Below are positions 28,334 through 37,439 of a stretch of DNA of 64,000 nt, piece after piece. The notes under the pieces were generated by a model. It searched no databases. It was not told the origin of the DNA and saw only the letters and a list, made by a program, of their open reading frames with translations. The position numbers and the translations under genes were made by a program. How positions within the stretch are numbered: the stretch's first letter is position 1; each line of letters opens with the position of its first letter. Origin of the DNA: Nocardia goodfellowii (lineage in GTDB: Bacteria > Actinomycetota > Actinomycetes > Mycobacteriales > Mycobacteriaceae); the NCBI RefSeq assembly GCF_017875645.1, contig NZ_JAGGMR010000001.1:7688001-7752000 (forward strand). The letters are read 5' to 3'.

Positions 28334-28773
28334 TGGGCCGCCTCGATCGACTGTTCCGCGGCGGCGGCGACTTTCGCATAGTTGAGATCGAGTTCGCGCG
28401 GATCCACCAGATGCTGCAGCTCGCCGGAGTCGCGGAGTTGCTCCACGAGGTGGGCACGCTCTTGCGGCGTCAGCTCGGTGATGTCGGGCGCGGAAGTCTC
28501 GGGCGGCCGCGGTGCGCCCTTTTCCGCCCACTGCCCCGCGCCGTTGAGCCAGTGCGCGACACCGCGCGCCGGCGGATGGTATTCCCTGGTCTGCTCGTCG
28601 GGATAGTGCCGAAATCCTAGATCCCAGAGATGCTTCGACCATTGACGCAGCACATCGGGGTGTACCAGCAGCGGCGAATTCTGAGGTCCGGGTAGGCCGA
28701 CGAGCGCCCACACGAAAGCTTCATGGGGATCGTCGGGATTGCACTGCTCGAGCGAGGGGATGGACATGTTCAC
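28330..28773 (-). CDS. Phage gene 29-like minor tail protein (PF10910-like)
   Basis: A 147-residue protein with the family pattern PHEAFVWALVGLPGPQNSPL, then VLRQWSKHLWDLGFRH and EYHPPARGVAHWLNGAGQW. These are typical of the small 'phage gene 29' proteins found after the large tail-tip protein in Rhodococcus, Nocardia and Gordonia phages. The function is unproven; location suggests a tail-tip component. It overlaps the fibre gene downstream by 4 nt. Confidence 0.75.
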   Translation of the reverse strand: MNMSIPSLEQCNPDDPHEAFVWALVGLPGPQNSPLLVHPDVLRQWSKHLWDLGFRHYPDEQTREYHPPARGVAHWLNGAGQWAEKGAPRPPETSAPDITELTPQERAHLVEQLRDSGELQHLVDPRELDLNYAKVAAAAEQSIEAAQ

Positions 28774-28811
28774 TCCGGAGGTTGGATAGAGATCTGGTGT
28801 TCCGCCGCGGC

Positions 28812-30491
28812 TTACATCTGGACCGCGAGGGCGTGGATGTCGTCGACAATGTCGGCGACCACGCGCATGGACTTGGCGAAGGGCATATCGTGGTCGCGAT
28901 CCGAGCCGACGGTGACCTGCCAGGCCGGGCTCGCGGTCCGCGACCAGGCCAGCTCGAGTTCGGTCACCTGATCGACGTAGATCGAGCCGTCCGGCATGCC
29001 CTTGACCGTGGAGCCGACCCGGTCGCCGAGGAAGAAGTGGCCCTGTCCCTGGTCGCCGATCAGATACGGTTCGCCGTTGGCGACGGTGAACTTATGGGTG
29101 AAGTGCTGGCGGGTCTTCCACATACCCTCACCGAGGGTGAGCAGCGAGCCGAGGGTATAGGCGCGGTCAGCGCTGTTCTCGAAATGCTCGTGATAGTGCG
29201 ACCAGCCGGCGGCCAGGGCCCGCCGCGGCGATCGGTGTCGCTGCCACGCCAGCAGCGTGTCCGACAGCAACGAGGTGGCGATCGTATTCGCCACCGCCGT
29301 GGCGGCGTTGACCGCGCCACCGGCGATCGAGCCGCCGAAAGGGATTTCGCTGAGGGCGCCGGCAATCAGCATGCCGACGACCTGGATCGCCGACGAGATC
29401 GCCTCATTCACACCAGGCATCGAATGGCCGCCGGTGAGAACTTGCACCGCTGAAGCCGGGTTGACAATGAACTGGGAAGTCTGGATGCCGGTGTTGTCGT
29501 TCTGTCGATACACCACCCACGGGTTGGACGGAAGCGTGCCCATCCAGCCCGGATTCTTGTACAGCTCGGGCACGTTCTGATCCGGCAGCACATCGGGGCT
29601 GTAATCGAGCCAGGTGTTGTCGAATACCTGCATGGTGTGCTGCAGGCCGTCCCACATATTGCCGCCGGTGCTGGTACCGGTCCAGAATCCGGACTTGTCG
29701 ACGATGTCGACAACCAGACAGCCGTGCCGCAACTTCGCCCCGGGCCACGGTTCCGGGTCACCCTGCAACCAGCGCCTGGTAACCACCGCCAACTGCGCCG
29801 TTTCGAGGCTGCCCTGGGCAGCCTCGTGAAAATTCTGGAAGCGGGAACCGAAAATCGTCCACATCGACGTATCTCCCTGGAAGCCACCAGGTTTCACCAC
29901 CACGCCCCACCTCGACTGGTCGAGGGTGCCCCAGGTACTGGGGTCGAGCGGATCATCCGGCAGCGTCCACAGCCCGCCCTCCAGCCGGAGCAGATTCAGA
30001 TGCAACGCGGTCTTGAGCACCCAGACGCTGGGACCCGCGAGCAAGAATTGGCGCGGGAACTGCACCTGTTCCGGCAGAAAGGGATTCGACCAGCAGTAGA
30101 TGTGCTTGAGATCCTGATACGAGTGCATGAACAGCAGCTCGACGGTGGTGACACCGTGCGCATCGGTCTTGATGACCGCCTTCTCCAGCCGCCCGTCCCA
30201 CCGCGCACCGTCCTTGTCTACGGTGATGTGCACGTTCTTCTTGGTGCGGCCATTGATGTCGACCGCCCACTTCGCCAAGTAGTAGTCGTACGGCAGCACC
30301 AGCAGACCGGTGCCGGCCTGGTTCAGAATCCATCGGAAATCAGCGCTGATCTCCGCGCCGCAGACGCCGCGGAGGTTCCAATCGCCATCCCAGAGCCGGA
30401 TCAGCGGCCGCGAGAACCGCTGTTCTTTACGAATTGTCTTGGCCGCCTGCGCACTCGCGTAGATCGCGGGAAGATCCAACACGGCCGTCAC
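28812..30491 (-). CDS. Gp37-like tail protein (ReqiPepy6 type), tail-tip component
   Basis: A 559-residue protein. Its N-terminus LIRLWDGDWNLRGV, then FRWILNQAGTGLLVLPYD, is diagnostic of the Siphovirus Gp37-like family of actinophages. The middle contains beta-rich and Trp-rich segments; a Gly/Ala-rich hydrophobic stretch lies at about 375-420. It should form the central tail-tip hub. The GTG at 30491 overlaps the previous stop as GTGA; an ATG at 30503 is an alternative. Confidence 0.85.
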   Translation of the reverse strand: MTAVLDLPAIYASAQAAKTIRKEQRFSRPLIRLWDGDWNLRGVCGAEISADFRWILNQAGTGLLVLPYDYYLAKWAVDINGRTKKNVHITVDKDGARWDGRLEKAVIKTDAHGVTTVELLFMHSYQDLKHIYCWSNPFLPEQVQFPRQFLLAGPSVWVLKTALHLNLLRLEGGLWTLPDDPLDPSTWGTLDQSRWGVVVKPGGFQGDTSMWTIFGSRFQNFHEAAQGSLETAQLAVVTRRWLQGDPEPWPGAKLRHGCLVVDIVDKSGFWTGTSTGGNMWDGLQHTMQVFDNTWLDYSPDVLPDQNVPELYKNPGWMGTLPSNPWVVYRQNDNTGIQTSQFIVNPASAVQVLTGGHSMPGVNEAISSAIQVVGMLIAGALSEIPFGGSIAGGAVNAATAVANTIATSLLSDTLLAWQRHRSPRRALAAGWSHYHEHFENSADRAYTLGSLLTLGEGMWKTRQHFTHKFTVANGEPYLIGDQGQGHFFLGDRVGSTVKGMPDGSIYVDQVTELELAWSRTASPAWQVTVGSDRDHDMPFAKSMRVVADIVDDIHALAVQM

Positions 30492-31372
30492 TGCAGCCCC
30501 CACGGACGCGACCAGTTACGCGGCTGCACGACCAGCACCGAAGCTCCCGAGGGAGCACCGCTGACCGAGACCGGCACCGAAGTTGCCGGGGTGTAGGGCG
30601 GCACCGGATACAGGAAGCTGACACCGTTCATCAGCGCCCAGATCTGCGAACCGTCTTTGGCGACGATCATTTCTTCCATCGGGTCGGTGTCGACCGTCAG
30701 ATCCTTACCGGCAGCGGTCTGCGGCAGCGTGATCACGCGCGCGGCATCGCGATCGACCGCACCCCACGAGAAATCGGGCAGCGTCCACTTCCCCGGCGCC
30801 GAACACACCCATTTCAACCACATCGGCTGATCGGTCGGATTGGCAATGGTCACCGCACCAGCCTGGCTTTTGCCTTCGCCCGTGGTATCGATCGAGGAGG
30901 TCCAGGTACCGGTCACATCCGATTCGACCCACCACGGGTTTCCCGCGGTGCACGTCATGACCACCTTGCCGATGGACTTCAGGTGCGGATCCTTGTCCGG
31001 CTTGAAGTCCGGCTGCTCCGACATCCGCAGTTTCAGCGACCGCGTACCGAAATCGGTCGTGATCGTCAGAGTGGCATCGCGGTCATAGGCCCACGCCTTG
31101 CGCCACGCCGAATCCACCGACTCCCACGAACGACCTGAACTCTGAAAAACATTGACCGCGAATACCACATCGCGCTTGTTCGTCCGGTAACCACCGAACG
31201 ACGAACCAGCCTGAAACGCCGACTGATTCCAAATCGTCGTCACCGGAGCGTCATACAGCCCGGTCGGCGACGTAGCCAACTCCACACCTTCACGACCACT
31301 CCCCTGACCGGCGATAGTCCATTGCGAACCATCGACACCGGTCACCGTGATCATCGCAGCATTAGACGCCAC
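30488..31372 (-). CDS. Distal tail (Dit)-like minor tail protein
   Basis: A 294-residue protein. The N-terminal half has the Dit-like pattern (MITVTGVDGSQWTIAGQG, then GGYRTNKRDVVFAVNVF, and WRKAWAYDRDATLTI), and a beta-sandwich C-terminal half follows. It lies directly after the tape-measure position and before the Gp37-like hub, the standard order of siphovirus tails. It would form the ring joining tail tube and tip. Confidence 0.8.
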   Translation of the reverse strand: MASNAAMITVTGVDGSQWTIAGQGSGREGVELATSPTGLYDAPVTTIWNQSAFQAGSSFGGYRTNKRDVVFAVNVFQSSGRSWESVDSAWRKAWAYDRDATLTITTDFGTRSLKLRMSEQPDFKPDKDPHLKSIGKVVMTCTAGNPWWVESDVTGTWTSSIDTTGEGKSQAGAVTIANPTDQPMWLKWVCSAPGKWTLPDFSWGAVDRDAARVITLPQTAAGKDLTVDTDPMEEMIVAKDGSQIWALMNGVSFLYPVPPYTPATSVPVSVSGAPSGASVLVVQPRNWSRPWGLQ

Positions 31373-31498
31373 AGATCCACCTCAGTTCTTTGTAGTGCTA
31401 CGCCCGGCAACGTGGAGATTTCTCCACTGCTGCAAGCGATTTCGAATTCTGGCGACGCCGGATCGACTCGCCATACACTTCCTCGCATGCGATCCATA

Positions 31499-32914
31499 TC
31501 AATCGGCGCGCATCAGTTCCCATTGCTGCGAAAGGATTTTCAACCTGGCGACGATGTCCTCCTGGCTCGACATCGAAATATTCACCGTGGCGGGCTGACT
31601 CGACGGAGACCCCTGGCCGTACCCCTGGCCACCGTTGGACCGGCCGCGCTCCGACCTTTGACCACCTAGCATCTTCTGCAGGAAGTACGGATCCGCGTTC
31701 AGGGCCTGGAGGAATGGGCGGTTCATCGCCGTCGACCGCGCGTTCATGACGAACTCGCCGTCTGACAAGTAAGCCGGAATCTTGTCACCGATCGACGAAC
31801 CCGGCCCCTTGACATCACCGCCGGCGGCGTACCCCGCATAACCGTGATCCGCTTCCGGAGGCTTCCTGCCGGGATCATAAAGGTCGTTCCGCGAGACTTG
31901 ATAGCGCTCGTCCGGGCTGTCCGCGTAGTAATAGTCGATCGTATCTCGGGGAGCCGCTCCGCCAGCCGTAGTACCTTCTTGAACGATATCTCTACCCGTT
32001 CCATATGTTAGAAAGTTCTGCCCCAGTCCAGCACCATGCGCGGCCCGCATCAGATTGTTCATGCCGATCTTCGCTCGCGTCATCGTACTGTCATCGTCCA
32101 GGGGAATTCGCGTATCGAACTTGTAGTAATCCCAGACCTTCGGCTGGAACTGAACTCGGTAGTCGTACTCTCCTGGCCGATCCTTGGACTCGGTCACCTC
32201 GATGACGCCTGCGGCACCAACATAGTGATGTCCGAACGCATTGTGGACGTCAGCATTATCTGTGTTGTCCGAATTCGCCGGCATCCGCATCCAATCGACC
32301 TGGAGTGATTGCGGCTTACCTAGAAGATCAGGATCGACTCGTACGGCATTGACGGCCGCGTCGATCTCGGCTTGCATACCCGGTTGATACTGTGACCCCG
32401 GGGAACCGATCGGCACCATAAAGCGATCCAACTGGTGGCGAGGGTCATTCGGATCCGGAGTCAACGCACTCACGTTCTGGCCATAGAACAGCGCGCTCTT
32501 GGCCCAGGCCGAATGCAGAACAGCAGAATCGACGTCATCGGCCCCCACCCGGAAAGGGGCTCCGCTACCCGAGATGAAATGGTCCAGAAGTCTGGCTGCC
32601 ATCCCCCAGCCTCGACCCTTCATATAAGTCCAGGCGTACGCTTCCGCTTCCTCGAGTTTGCGTCTCTCGTACCAGCTCTGCGGCTGCGTTCCCCAGCCTG
32701 GCTGTTTACCGATACCATCCAGCTGGGGCGGGGTTTCCGGCGCCAGCACATCCGGCGGATACAGCGGCAGTGACCCGTTCCAACCATTGGAGGGAGGCGC
32801 ATCCGGATGGTTCATCCCGTCATCTCTTACGAATCGGAGAAGTGGTTCGCGGGATATCGCGTCGAGTGCCAGCCTCGAGATCGGGAGCAAGAGATTTTCT
32901 TCGAAATTGACCAT
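31499..32914 (-). CDS. Tape-measure-position protein: novel domain fused to tape-measure-like C-terminus
   Basis: A 471-residue protein where the tape measure normally lies. The C-terminal 115 residues carry the actinophage tape-measure signature (YAAGGDVKGPGSSIGDKIPA, then YLSDGEFVMNARSTAMN) and end with a beta strand plus helix (ATVNISMSSQEDIVARL). The long coiled-coil body is missing. Residues about 90-320 instead form a globular domain with FGHHYVGAAGVIEVTE, QPKVWDYYKFDTRIP and GAGLGQNFLTYGTG, which I cannot name and which reads like an effector. ATG at 32914 has AAGGTGAAG upstream; an ATG at 32815 is possible. A divergent exported beta-propeller gene lies beside it. Confidence 0.65.
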   Translation of the reverse strand: MVNFEENLLLPISRLALDAISREPLLRFVRDDGMNHPDAPPSNGWNGSLPLYPPDVLAPETPPQLDGIGKQPGWGTQPQSWYERRKLEEAEAYAWTYMKGRGWGMAARLLDHFISGSGAPFRVGADDVDSAVLHSAWAKSALFYGQNVSALTPDPNDPRHQLDRFMVPIGSPGSQYQPGMQAEIDAAVNAVRVDPDLLGKPQSLQVDWMRMPANSDNTDNADVHNAFGHHYVGAAGVIEVTESKDRPGEYDYRVQFQPKVWDYYKFDTRIPLDDDSTMTRAKIGMNNLMRAAHGAGLGQNFLTYGTGRDIVQEGTTAGGAAPRDTIDYYYADSPDERYQVSRNDLYDPGRKPPEADHGYAGYAAGGDVKGPGSSIGDKIPAYLSDGEFVMNARSTAMNRPFLQALNADPYFLQKMLGGQRSERGRSNGGQGYGQGSPSSQPATVNISMSSQEDIVARLKILSQQWELMRAD

Positions 32915-33071
32915 ACGGAGCTTCACCTTTCGGTTCGGATTTTGCTGCCCCAGACCAAAGCGGAGGGGCGACAATGCGAGGCGTGCGCAAGAGGGCGCAG
33001 TCTGTTCGCACGGCCGAGTGGGGATGGCTATGCTGTGGCGGCTGGCCGACTGCTAGCAGGTTGGAGATCGA

Positions 33072-34283
33072 GTGAAGAAGCGTTGGGGTTTAATCGGACT
33101 CGGCACCGCGGTGGCAATTGCAGCCGCAATCGGCATCACGGTGGTGACCACCAGGCCAGATACCCCCACACCGCCTGAATTCAGGCCGCTTTCGCTCACC
33201 TTCATCTCGGAAACTGAAGGATGGGCACTCGGGACAATCAAAGGGTGCGCGACCGGTCAACGATGCACCGCCCTGCAGCACACCACTGACGCCGGCCGGA
33301 CCTGGCAGCCCGACGCCTCGATCACGATGCCGCCGAACACAGAGGTCCTCCGGCTCGCCGATCGCCGTGTGGGCTGGGCCGCCGACCTCGACGACAGACT
33401 GTGGTCGACCAACGACGGCGGCGCTACCTGGCAACCCCTGAACGCACCCGGTCTCATCTCGCCACGCGGTGCCGCACTCAGCAACCGTGCGATCATCTCC
33501 GGCAACAGGATTCAATTCGTCCAGAGCACTAGCGCGGGCGACAAGCTGGAGTTACTCACCCCCACCGTCGACCGACACGACTGGGTGACCTCCTCTTTCA
33601 ACACTGGCCTGCCCCGCACCCAGAGCCCACTCCGTGTGCAAATCGCACATCGCGGGGATACAACCTGGGTCTGGGCCGACGGCACAGCCAGCAACGCTCC
33701 CGCCGCCTCGCAGCAGAGCACCGAGGTCGGAGTCAGTGCGAAACTAGACAATGGTCATTGGTTCCCATGGACACCGCCGTGCCCGCAGCCAGGGCGACTC
33801 CTCGGTCTGCAAGCATCCTCGGATACCGACGTCATTGCCTTGTGTAAAGCCGGCCCGGCCAGCGCCGGCGAACCCTGGAAGACGCGCAACAAACTATTCA
33901 TCTCCCGCGACCGCGGCGAGACGTTTACCGAAGAATACGACGCGCCCGCAGCCGGGACCGCCACACTCGTCGGAACCCTCACCGCCGGTGACCTGTCCAT
34001 CTCAGCGGATGGTGCCATATTGGCCAGCCACGACGGGGGACAACACTGGGAACAGACGTACAAGACCGACTCCAACGCCGTTACCCTGATCCAGGCGGAC
34101 AACACCACCGTCGGATACCGCACCCCCGGATTCGTCTCTCCTGCCGATGGATTCGCAATCGAATACAACCTACCGATCGCACGCCACGGCAAAACGCCCG
34201 AACAGGAAATCGCCCTCCTCGCCACACACGACGCAGGCCGCTCCTGGGCACGGGTCGCCTTCACCGACGTTCTCCCGCGGTAG
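33072..34283 (+). CDS. Membrane-anchored beta-propeller (BNR/Ycf48-like) protein, putative immunity protein
   Basis: A 403-residue protein. A basic N-terminus and one transmembrane helix (about 6-26) are followed by repeated Asp-box/BNR elements: TTDAGRTWQP, TNDGGATWQP, SRDRGETFTE, SHDGGQHWEQ and THDAGRSWAR. These form a beta-propeller outside the cytoplasm. It is the only plus-strand gene inside the tail cluster, inserted between the chaperones and the tape-measure-position gene. Its exported location and divergence from the effector-like gene suggest immunity to an envelope-targeting toxin; this is inference. GTG start with TTGGAG upstream. Confidence 0.7.
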   Translation: MKKRWGLIGLGTAVAIAAAIGITVVTTRPDTPTPPEFRPLSLTFISETEGWALGTIKGCATGQRCTALQHTTDAGRTWQPDASITMPPNTEVLRLADRRVGWAADLDDRLWSTNDGGATWQPLNAPGLISPRGAALSNRAIISGNRIQFVQSTSAGDKLELLTPTVDRHDWVTSSFNTGLPRTQSPLRVQIAHRGDTTWVWADGTASNAPAASQQSTEVGVSAKLDNGHWFPWTPPCPQPGRLLGLQASSDTDVIALCKAGPASAGEPWKTRNKLFISRDRGETFTEEYDAPAAGTATLVGTLTAGDLSISADGAILASHDGGQHWEQTYKTDSNAVTLIQADNTTVGYRTPGFVSPADGFAIEYNLPIARHGKTPEQEIALLATHDAGRSWARVAFTDVLPR

Positions 34284-34344
34284 TTCCCCTGTGAGATTTC
34301 GAGACTCCGGTCACCGCGCGGAACTGTCTCGGCAGGGATCGCTT

Positions 34345-34734
34345 TCAGCTCACAAAGACCGACAGATGCAGTCCACTTGCGATCGCTCGCCCCGTACCGT
34401 TCTGGCTCACCTGCACGTCGAGGACATCCCCGGCACGTAGCACCGGCTGCGAGGTAAGTGGCACAGTAACCGGGATCTCCGCGGCGAGGTTCGTACCCGC
34501 GGCCAGTGTCAGACTGGCAAAGGTCCGCTGCACGACCCCATTGCGGAGCTGACGGACAGTGATGGTGGCGTTGTCGGTCGCGGTTCCGGTGAGCGTGGGA
34601 TATCCCGGCGGTGCGACGAGTTGAACGTCAGTGACAGTGTCGCCGCTGTAGAAGGCCGGGGAGTAGACCCCGGCCAGGGTGGTAGTGATGGATCCGCCGG
34701 CGGCCTGGGCCGGCAGGGTCGCGGAATAGATCAT
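34345..34734 (-). CDS. Beta-rich structural protein of the tail cluster
   Basis: A 129-residue protein with alternating strands (NATITVRQLRNGVVQRTFAS, then LTSQPVLRAGDVLDVQVSQN). It has no membrane segment and resembles small phage decoration or fibre domains. Its start overlaps the chaperone stop as ATGA, so it is co-translated. A gene between chaperones and tape measure is unusual; the position suggests late insertion or rearrangement. Confidence 0.55.
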   Translation of the reverse strand: MIYSATLPAQAAGGSITTTLAGVYSPAFYSGDTVTDVQLVAPPGYPTLTGTATDNATITVRQLRNGVVQRTFASLTLAAGTNLAAEIPVTVPLTSQPVLRAGDVLDVQVSQNGTGRAIASGLHLSVFVS

Positions 34735-35548
34735 TCGTCCTCCCAGGTGGATGCGGTGAACTCGTCGATGAGGTTTTGCATCGACTCGTCTCGTTGTGCG
34801 TCGCGGACGATGTCTACCGCGGTGACCGGACGGGGCATCGGTGTGAGCCGGGGCGGGTCGCCACCGGCGGCGGCGATAACTGCGGCTTGCACGCCCTGCA
34901 GTGCGTCGATGATGGACAGCAATAGGTAGCTGTCGATGGTGTAGCCCTCGGGGTTCGGCCCGGAGGGGCCTTCGGCTTCCTCGTAGAGATCGAGTTCGGC
35001 CTCGGCTTGTTCGGCGGCGAGCATCTGTTCGGCGAGTTCGCGGTCCATCGCGAGCGCGGACCGGTATTGCGAGCCGTGCGGCAGCCTGTCTTTCAATGCC
35101 CAGATGGTGCGCCAGTCACGGGTACGGATTGGGTTGGGCCCGAAGCAATCCCGGACGTCGATGCCGCGCTCGAGCAAGTCGTAGTCGAGCGCGGCACCGA
35201 AACGATCCCAGAACTCTACGAGCCCTGAGATCCCCCCGGCAGCTCCGCGGAGCCCTGGCCGAAGAGATGGGCGTAGAGATCTCTCTGAAAGGCGAACCAC
35301 TCGTCGAGCGGCCGATCGGCGAACAGTCTTTCGACAGCCTCGTACTGGTCGCCCAGCACGATCGCCATCTGTTCGTCATCGCTGTTCGTCCGGCGCAGAG
35401 CCAAAACTTGGCTGCGGGTGACCGGTGCGATCGTGATGTCGTCGGTCAGGCGGTAAGACGCGCGTCGGCGCGGAGCGAGCTCTTGCTGCAGCTCGTAGAA
35501 ACGACCGCCGACCTCGGCCTGAGCGGCCGCTTCGGGTGTGGATGCCAT
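34731..35548 (-). CDS. Tail assembly chaperone, -1 frameshift fusion (gpGT-type)
   Basis: Programmed -1 slippage at G-GGG-GGA (35237-35231) would join the upstream frame from 35548 to the downstream frame ending at 34731. The join runs ELPGG then ISGLVEFWDRFGAALD. The downstream part (about 165 residues) has no good start of its own and overlaps the upstream frame by at least 80 nt. The two-product arrangement is standard for siphovirus chaperones, which load the major tail protein on the tape measure. Intact frameshifting argues that the tail module is still under selection. Confidence 0.75.
35216..35548 (-). CDS. Tail assembly chaperone, unshifted product (gpG-type)
   Basis: A 110-residue protein (DDITIAPVTRSQVLALRR, then ERLFADRPLDEWFAFQRDL), typical in size and composition of gpG-like chaperones. 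It lies after the major tail gene. Most ribosomes should stop here; a minority slip to make the long form. Confidence 0.8.
   Translation of the reverse strand: MASTPEAAAQAEVGGRFYELQQELAPRRRASYRLTDDITIAPVTRSQVLALRRTNSDDEQMAIVLGDQYEAVERLFADRPLDEWFAFQRDLYAHLFGQGSAELPGGSQGS
35231..35237 (-). other. -1 ribosomal frameshift slippery heptamer
   Basis: GGGGGGA in the minus-strand reading, in the correct phase (CCG GGG GGA) near the end of the short chaperone frame. A -1 slip continues in the downstream chaperone frame. Confidence 0.7.
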
Positions 35549-35578
35549 GGTGTCAGATCTCCGGGTTGTGTTGTGTTA

Positions 35579-35749
35579 CTAGGGCTTCGAGGTGCGGCGG
35601 CGCGCAGGCTGGCCGACAGCTTCGACTTCGGCCTTCTCGGCGTGACCGAGCTTGAAGACCGCGTTCACGTATTCGCTCGCATTGGAAACGATGTAGTCGT
35701 CGACGCCGTCGGTCATGGTGACGGGGTACTCGGTGGGAATGGCGGACAC
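35579..35749 (-). CDS. Small tail-cluster protein, 56 aa
   Basis: A short acidic protein (IPTEYPVTMTDGVDDYIVSN, then VFKLGHAEKAEVEAVGQ) lying between the major tail protein and the chaperones. Its N-terminal half resembles short phage proteins with a 'VxVTxxDGxxxYxVxxP' pattern seen near tail genes. Function is unknown. GTG start at 35749; an upstream extension to 35839 is less likely. Confidence 0.5.
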   Translation of the reverse strand: MSAIPTEYPVTMTDGVDDYIVSNASEYVNAVFKLGHAEKAEVEAVGQPARRRTSKP

Positions 35750-35886
35750 GGTGGACCCGCTTTCTTCTCCGGCAAGAATGGATAAGGAAATTTGTGGGGC
35801 GTGCCATGACCGGAGACACATGACACGCCCCACGCCCAAGTCGTGGACTCGGGAGCTCGAGCAACCGTCAGGGACGGTCGGGGGCG

Positions 35887-36549
35887 TTACGCGGCGTTGG
35901 GGATGCCGGTCTGCGCCAGGATCTTCTTCCAGCCGGAGCCGCCGAAGCCGTGCGCGATGGCGTAGCCGGCGGTGTCATCCTTGAAGGCGACCATGGTCAG
36001 CTTCTGGGCCAGAACCTCGGTCGGATTCCACTGCTCGCCGCCGTACTTGCTGACCGCGACCTTGGGAAGCACCTTGTAGACATAGATCGGGCTGGCATCG
36101 TTGCCGTCCTTGCCGATGATGATCGCCGAGTAGTAGGTGATCTCCTCCGAGGCCGGCTGCGCGAAGAACACCTCACCGGAGGTGGCGTTGGCCTTGATCG
36201 CCGAAAGGGCGGTCCCGGTAGCCAGATTCAGCGTCAGCGCGGTCGTCTGCTGCGGCTGGAACTCGATGGTGGTGATGTCGCTGGTGACATCATTGCGCAC
36301 CGGCTGCAGTTCACCGTAGGACTCGATCGGGGCGGCGGTGATGCCGCGAGCGAAAGCCACACCGGTCTTCTTGTCGATCAGGCCGACCGGCTGGTAGGCC
36401 GCAGGCAGCGTCTGCAGAGCGCCGGAGGCGTCGGTCAGCGCGGAAGGGGCCGCGGTGTAGTGCGGAGCGATGAAAACAGCCGCGTCGAGCGGCTTGAGCA
36501 GCAGCGCGCGCTGCGCGTTCTTCAGCGCGGTGAGGTTGGTGGCAGGCAT
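35887..36549 (-). CDS. Major tail (tube) protein
   Basis: A 220-residue protein with the actinophage tube pattern: PLDAAVFIAPHYTAAPSAL, then YQPVGLIDKKTGVAFARGI and SYGELQPVRNDVTSDITTIE. The middle half holds the repeated beta strands of tail-tube proteins, and the end FGGSGWKKILAQTG is typical. Hexamers would stack to form a non-contractile tube. Lack of a sheath gene anywhere in the cluster supports a siphovirus-like (F-type) tail. Confidence 0.85.
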   Translation of the reverse strand: MPATNLTALKNAQRALLLKPLDAAVFIAPHYTAAPSALTDASGALQTLPAAYQPVGLIDKKTGVAFARGITAAPIESYGELQPVRNDVTSDITTIEFQPQQTTALTLNLATGTALSAIKANATSGEVFFAQPASEEITYYSAIIIGKDGNDASPIYVYKVLPKVAVSKYGGEQWNPTEVLAQKLTMVAFKDDTAGYAIAHGFGGSGWKKILAQTGIPNAA

Positions 36550-36643
36550 GTGTCTCCATTCGAGCGCCCCTAGGCGGGCACGGTTAAAGGAACCGGCACC
36601 GAGCGGTGCCGGTGAAAAGCCCAGTCAGCGGCCAGATTCGGGC

Positions 36644-37093
36644 CTACTGGCGGCGGGCTTCGATAGAGAAGGCGATCTCGACCATCTGATTGAGCGGATC
36701 GAGGTCGGGGACCTCGGACAGACCGCGGCTACGGCGCAGGACCGGCGGATGGAACTTCGGCTCCTCGGCGACGATCTCCTCGGTGTAGTCGACGAGAACA
36801 CCGTTGACGCGGCTGGCCGGAGCGCCCAGCAGCCCGCTGCGGATTTGCACCGAAAGCTGTTGCGCCTGAGTGCGAGTGGTACCGAATGCCACCACGCTGA
36901 CTTTCGCCTTGTAGGTGATGGCGTTGATGTCCAGCGTCCCGCCGGTCGTGCGCACCCAGATCAGGGGCAGCTCGGATTGCAGATCTTCCGAGGTCGCGGG
37001 CAATGTGGTGACGGTGGTAGCGAGCGGAGTGAGCAGATCTACCATGAACTGCTCGAAGTCGGGGAATTCTCCAGGCGCGGGATAGGTTGGCAT
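36644..37093 (-). CDS. Tail terminator-like protein
   Basis: A 149-residue protein (PDFEQFMVDLLTPLATTVTT, then LPLIWVRTTGGTLDI and VNGVLVDYTEEIVAEEPKFH). Size, position directly before the major tail gene and fold pattern match tail terminators that cap the tube at its upper end. In a complete phage, head-tail connectors would come before it; here they are absent. It overlaps the preceding stop by one base (TAATG). Confidence 0.75.
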   Translation of the reverse strand: MPTYPAPGEFPDFEQFMVDLLTPLATTVTTLPATSEDLQSELPLIWVRTTGGTLDINAITYKAKVSVVAFGTTRTQAQQLSVQIRSGLLGAPASRVNGVLVDYTEEIVAEEPKFHPPVLRRSRGLSEVPDLDPLNQMVEIAFSIEARRQ

Positions 37094-37314
37094 TACGCCG
37101 CTTCCGGCGCCGGCCCGACAGCCACCTCGGCCTCGAGAATGCCTGCTGGGGCCTCCGGAGCGGGCATGGCGTCAGCCACCGTCATCGCGACTCCCTGGGC
37201 CAGATTGGCCAGTGCGTTGGCGTCGGCTCGCAAGGTCGCCAGCCGTGCGACCACAGCCTGGACATCGGTGAGGATGCGTTCAGCGAGGCCATCAGGGTCA
37301 GTGGAACTGGGCAC
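37093..37314 (-). CDS. Small helical protein of the tail cluster, 73 aa
   Basis: A short protein with an Ala-rich amphipathic helix (RILTDVQAVVARLATLRADA) and a Pro/Ala/Glu-rich tail. The GTG at 37314 has TTGGAG just upstream; a GTG at 37341 is possible. It is coupled to the tail terminator gene. No family is recognised. A helix-rich accessory assembly factor is conceivable. Confidence 0.5.
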   Translation of the reverse strand: MPSSTDPDGLAERILTDVQAVVARLATLRADANALANLAQGVAMTVADAMPAPEAPAGILEAEVAVGPAPEAA

Positions 37315-37439
37315 AGGTTTCTCCAAAGAGGTTGGGTTCACGGGTGATCCGTGGAAAAGAACGATCGGATATGGGCCGGCGGACGAGTGCCGGGTCCGGC
37401 CCCACGGGGTTTCCACGAACCCCGCTCTGACACTGCGAT

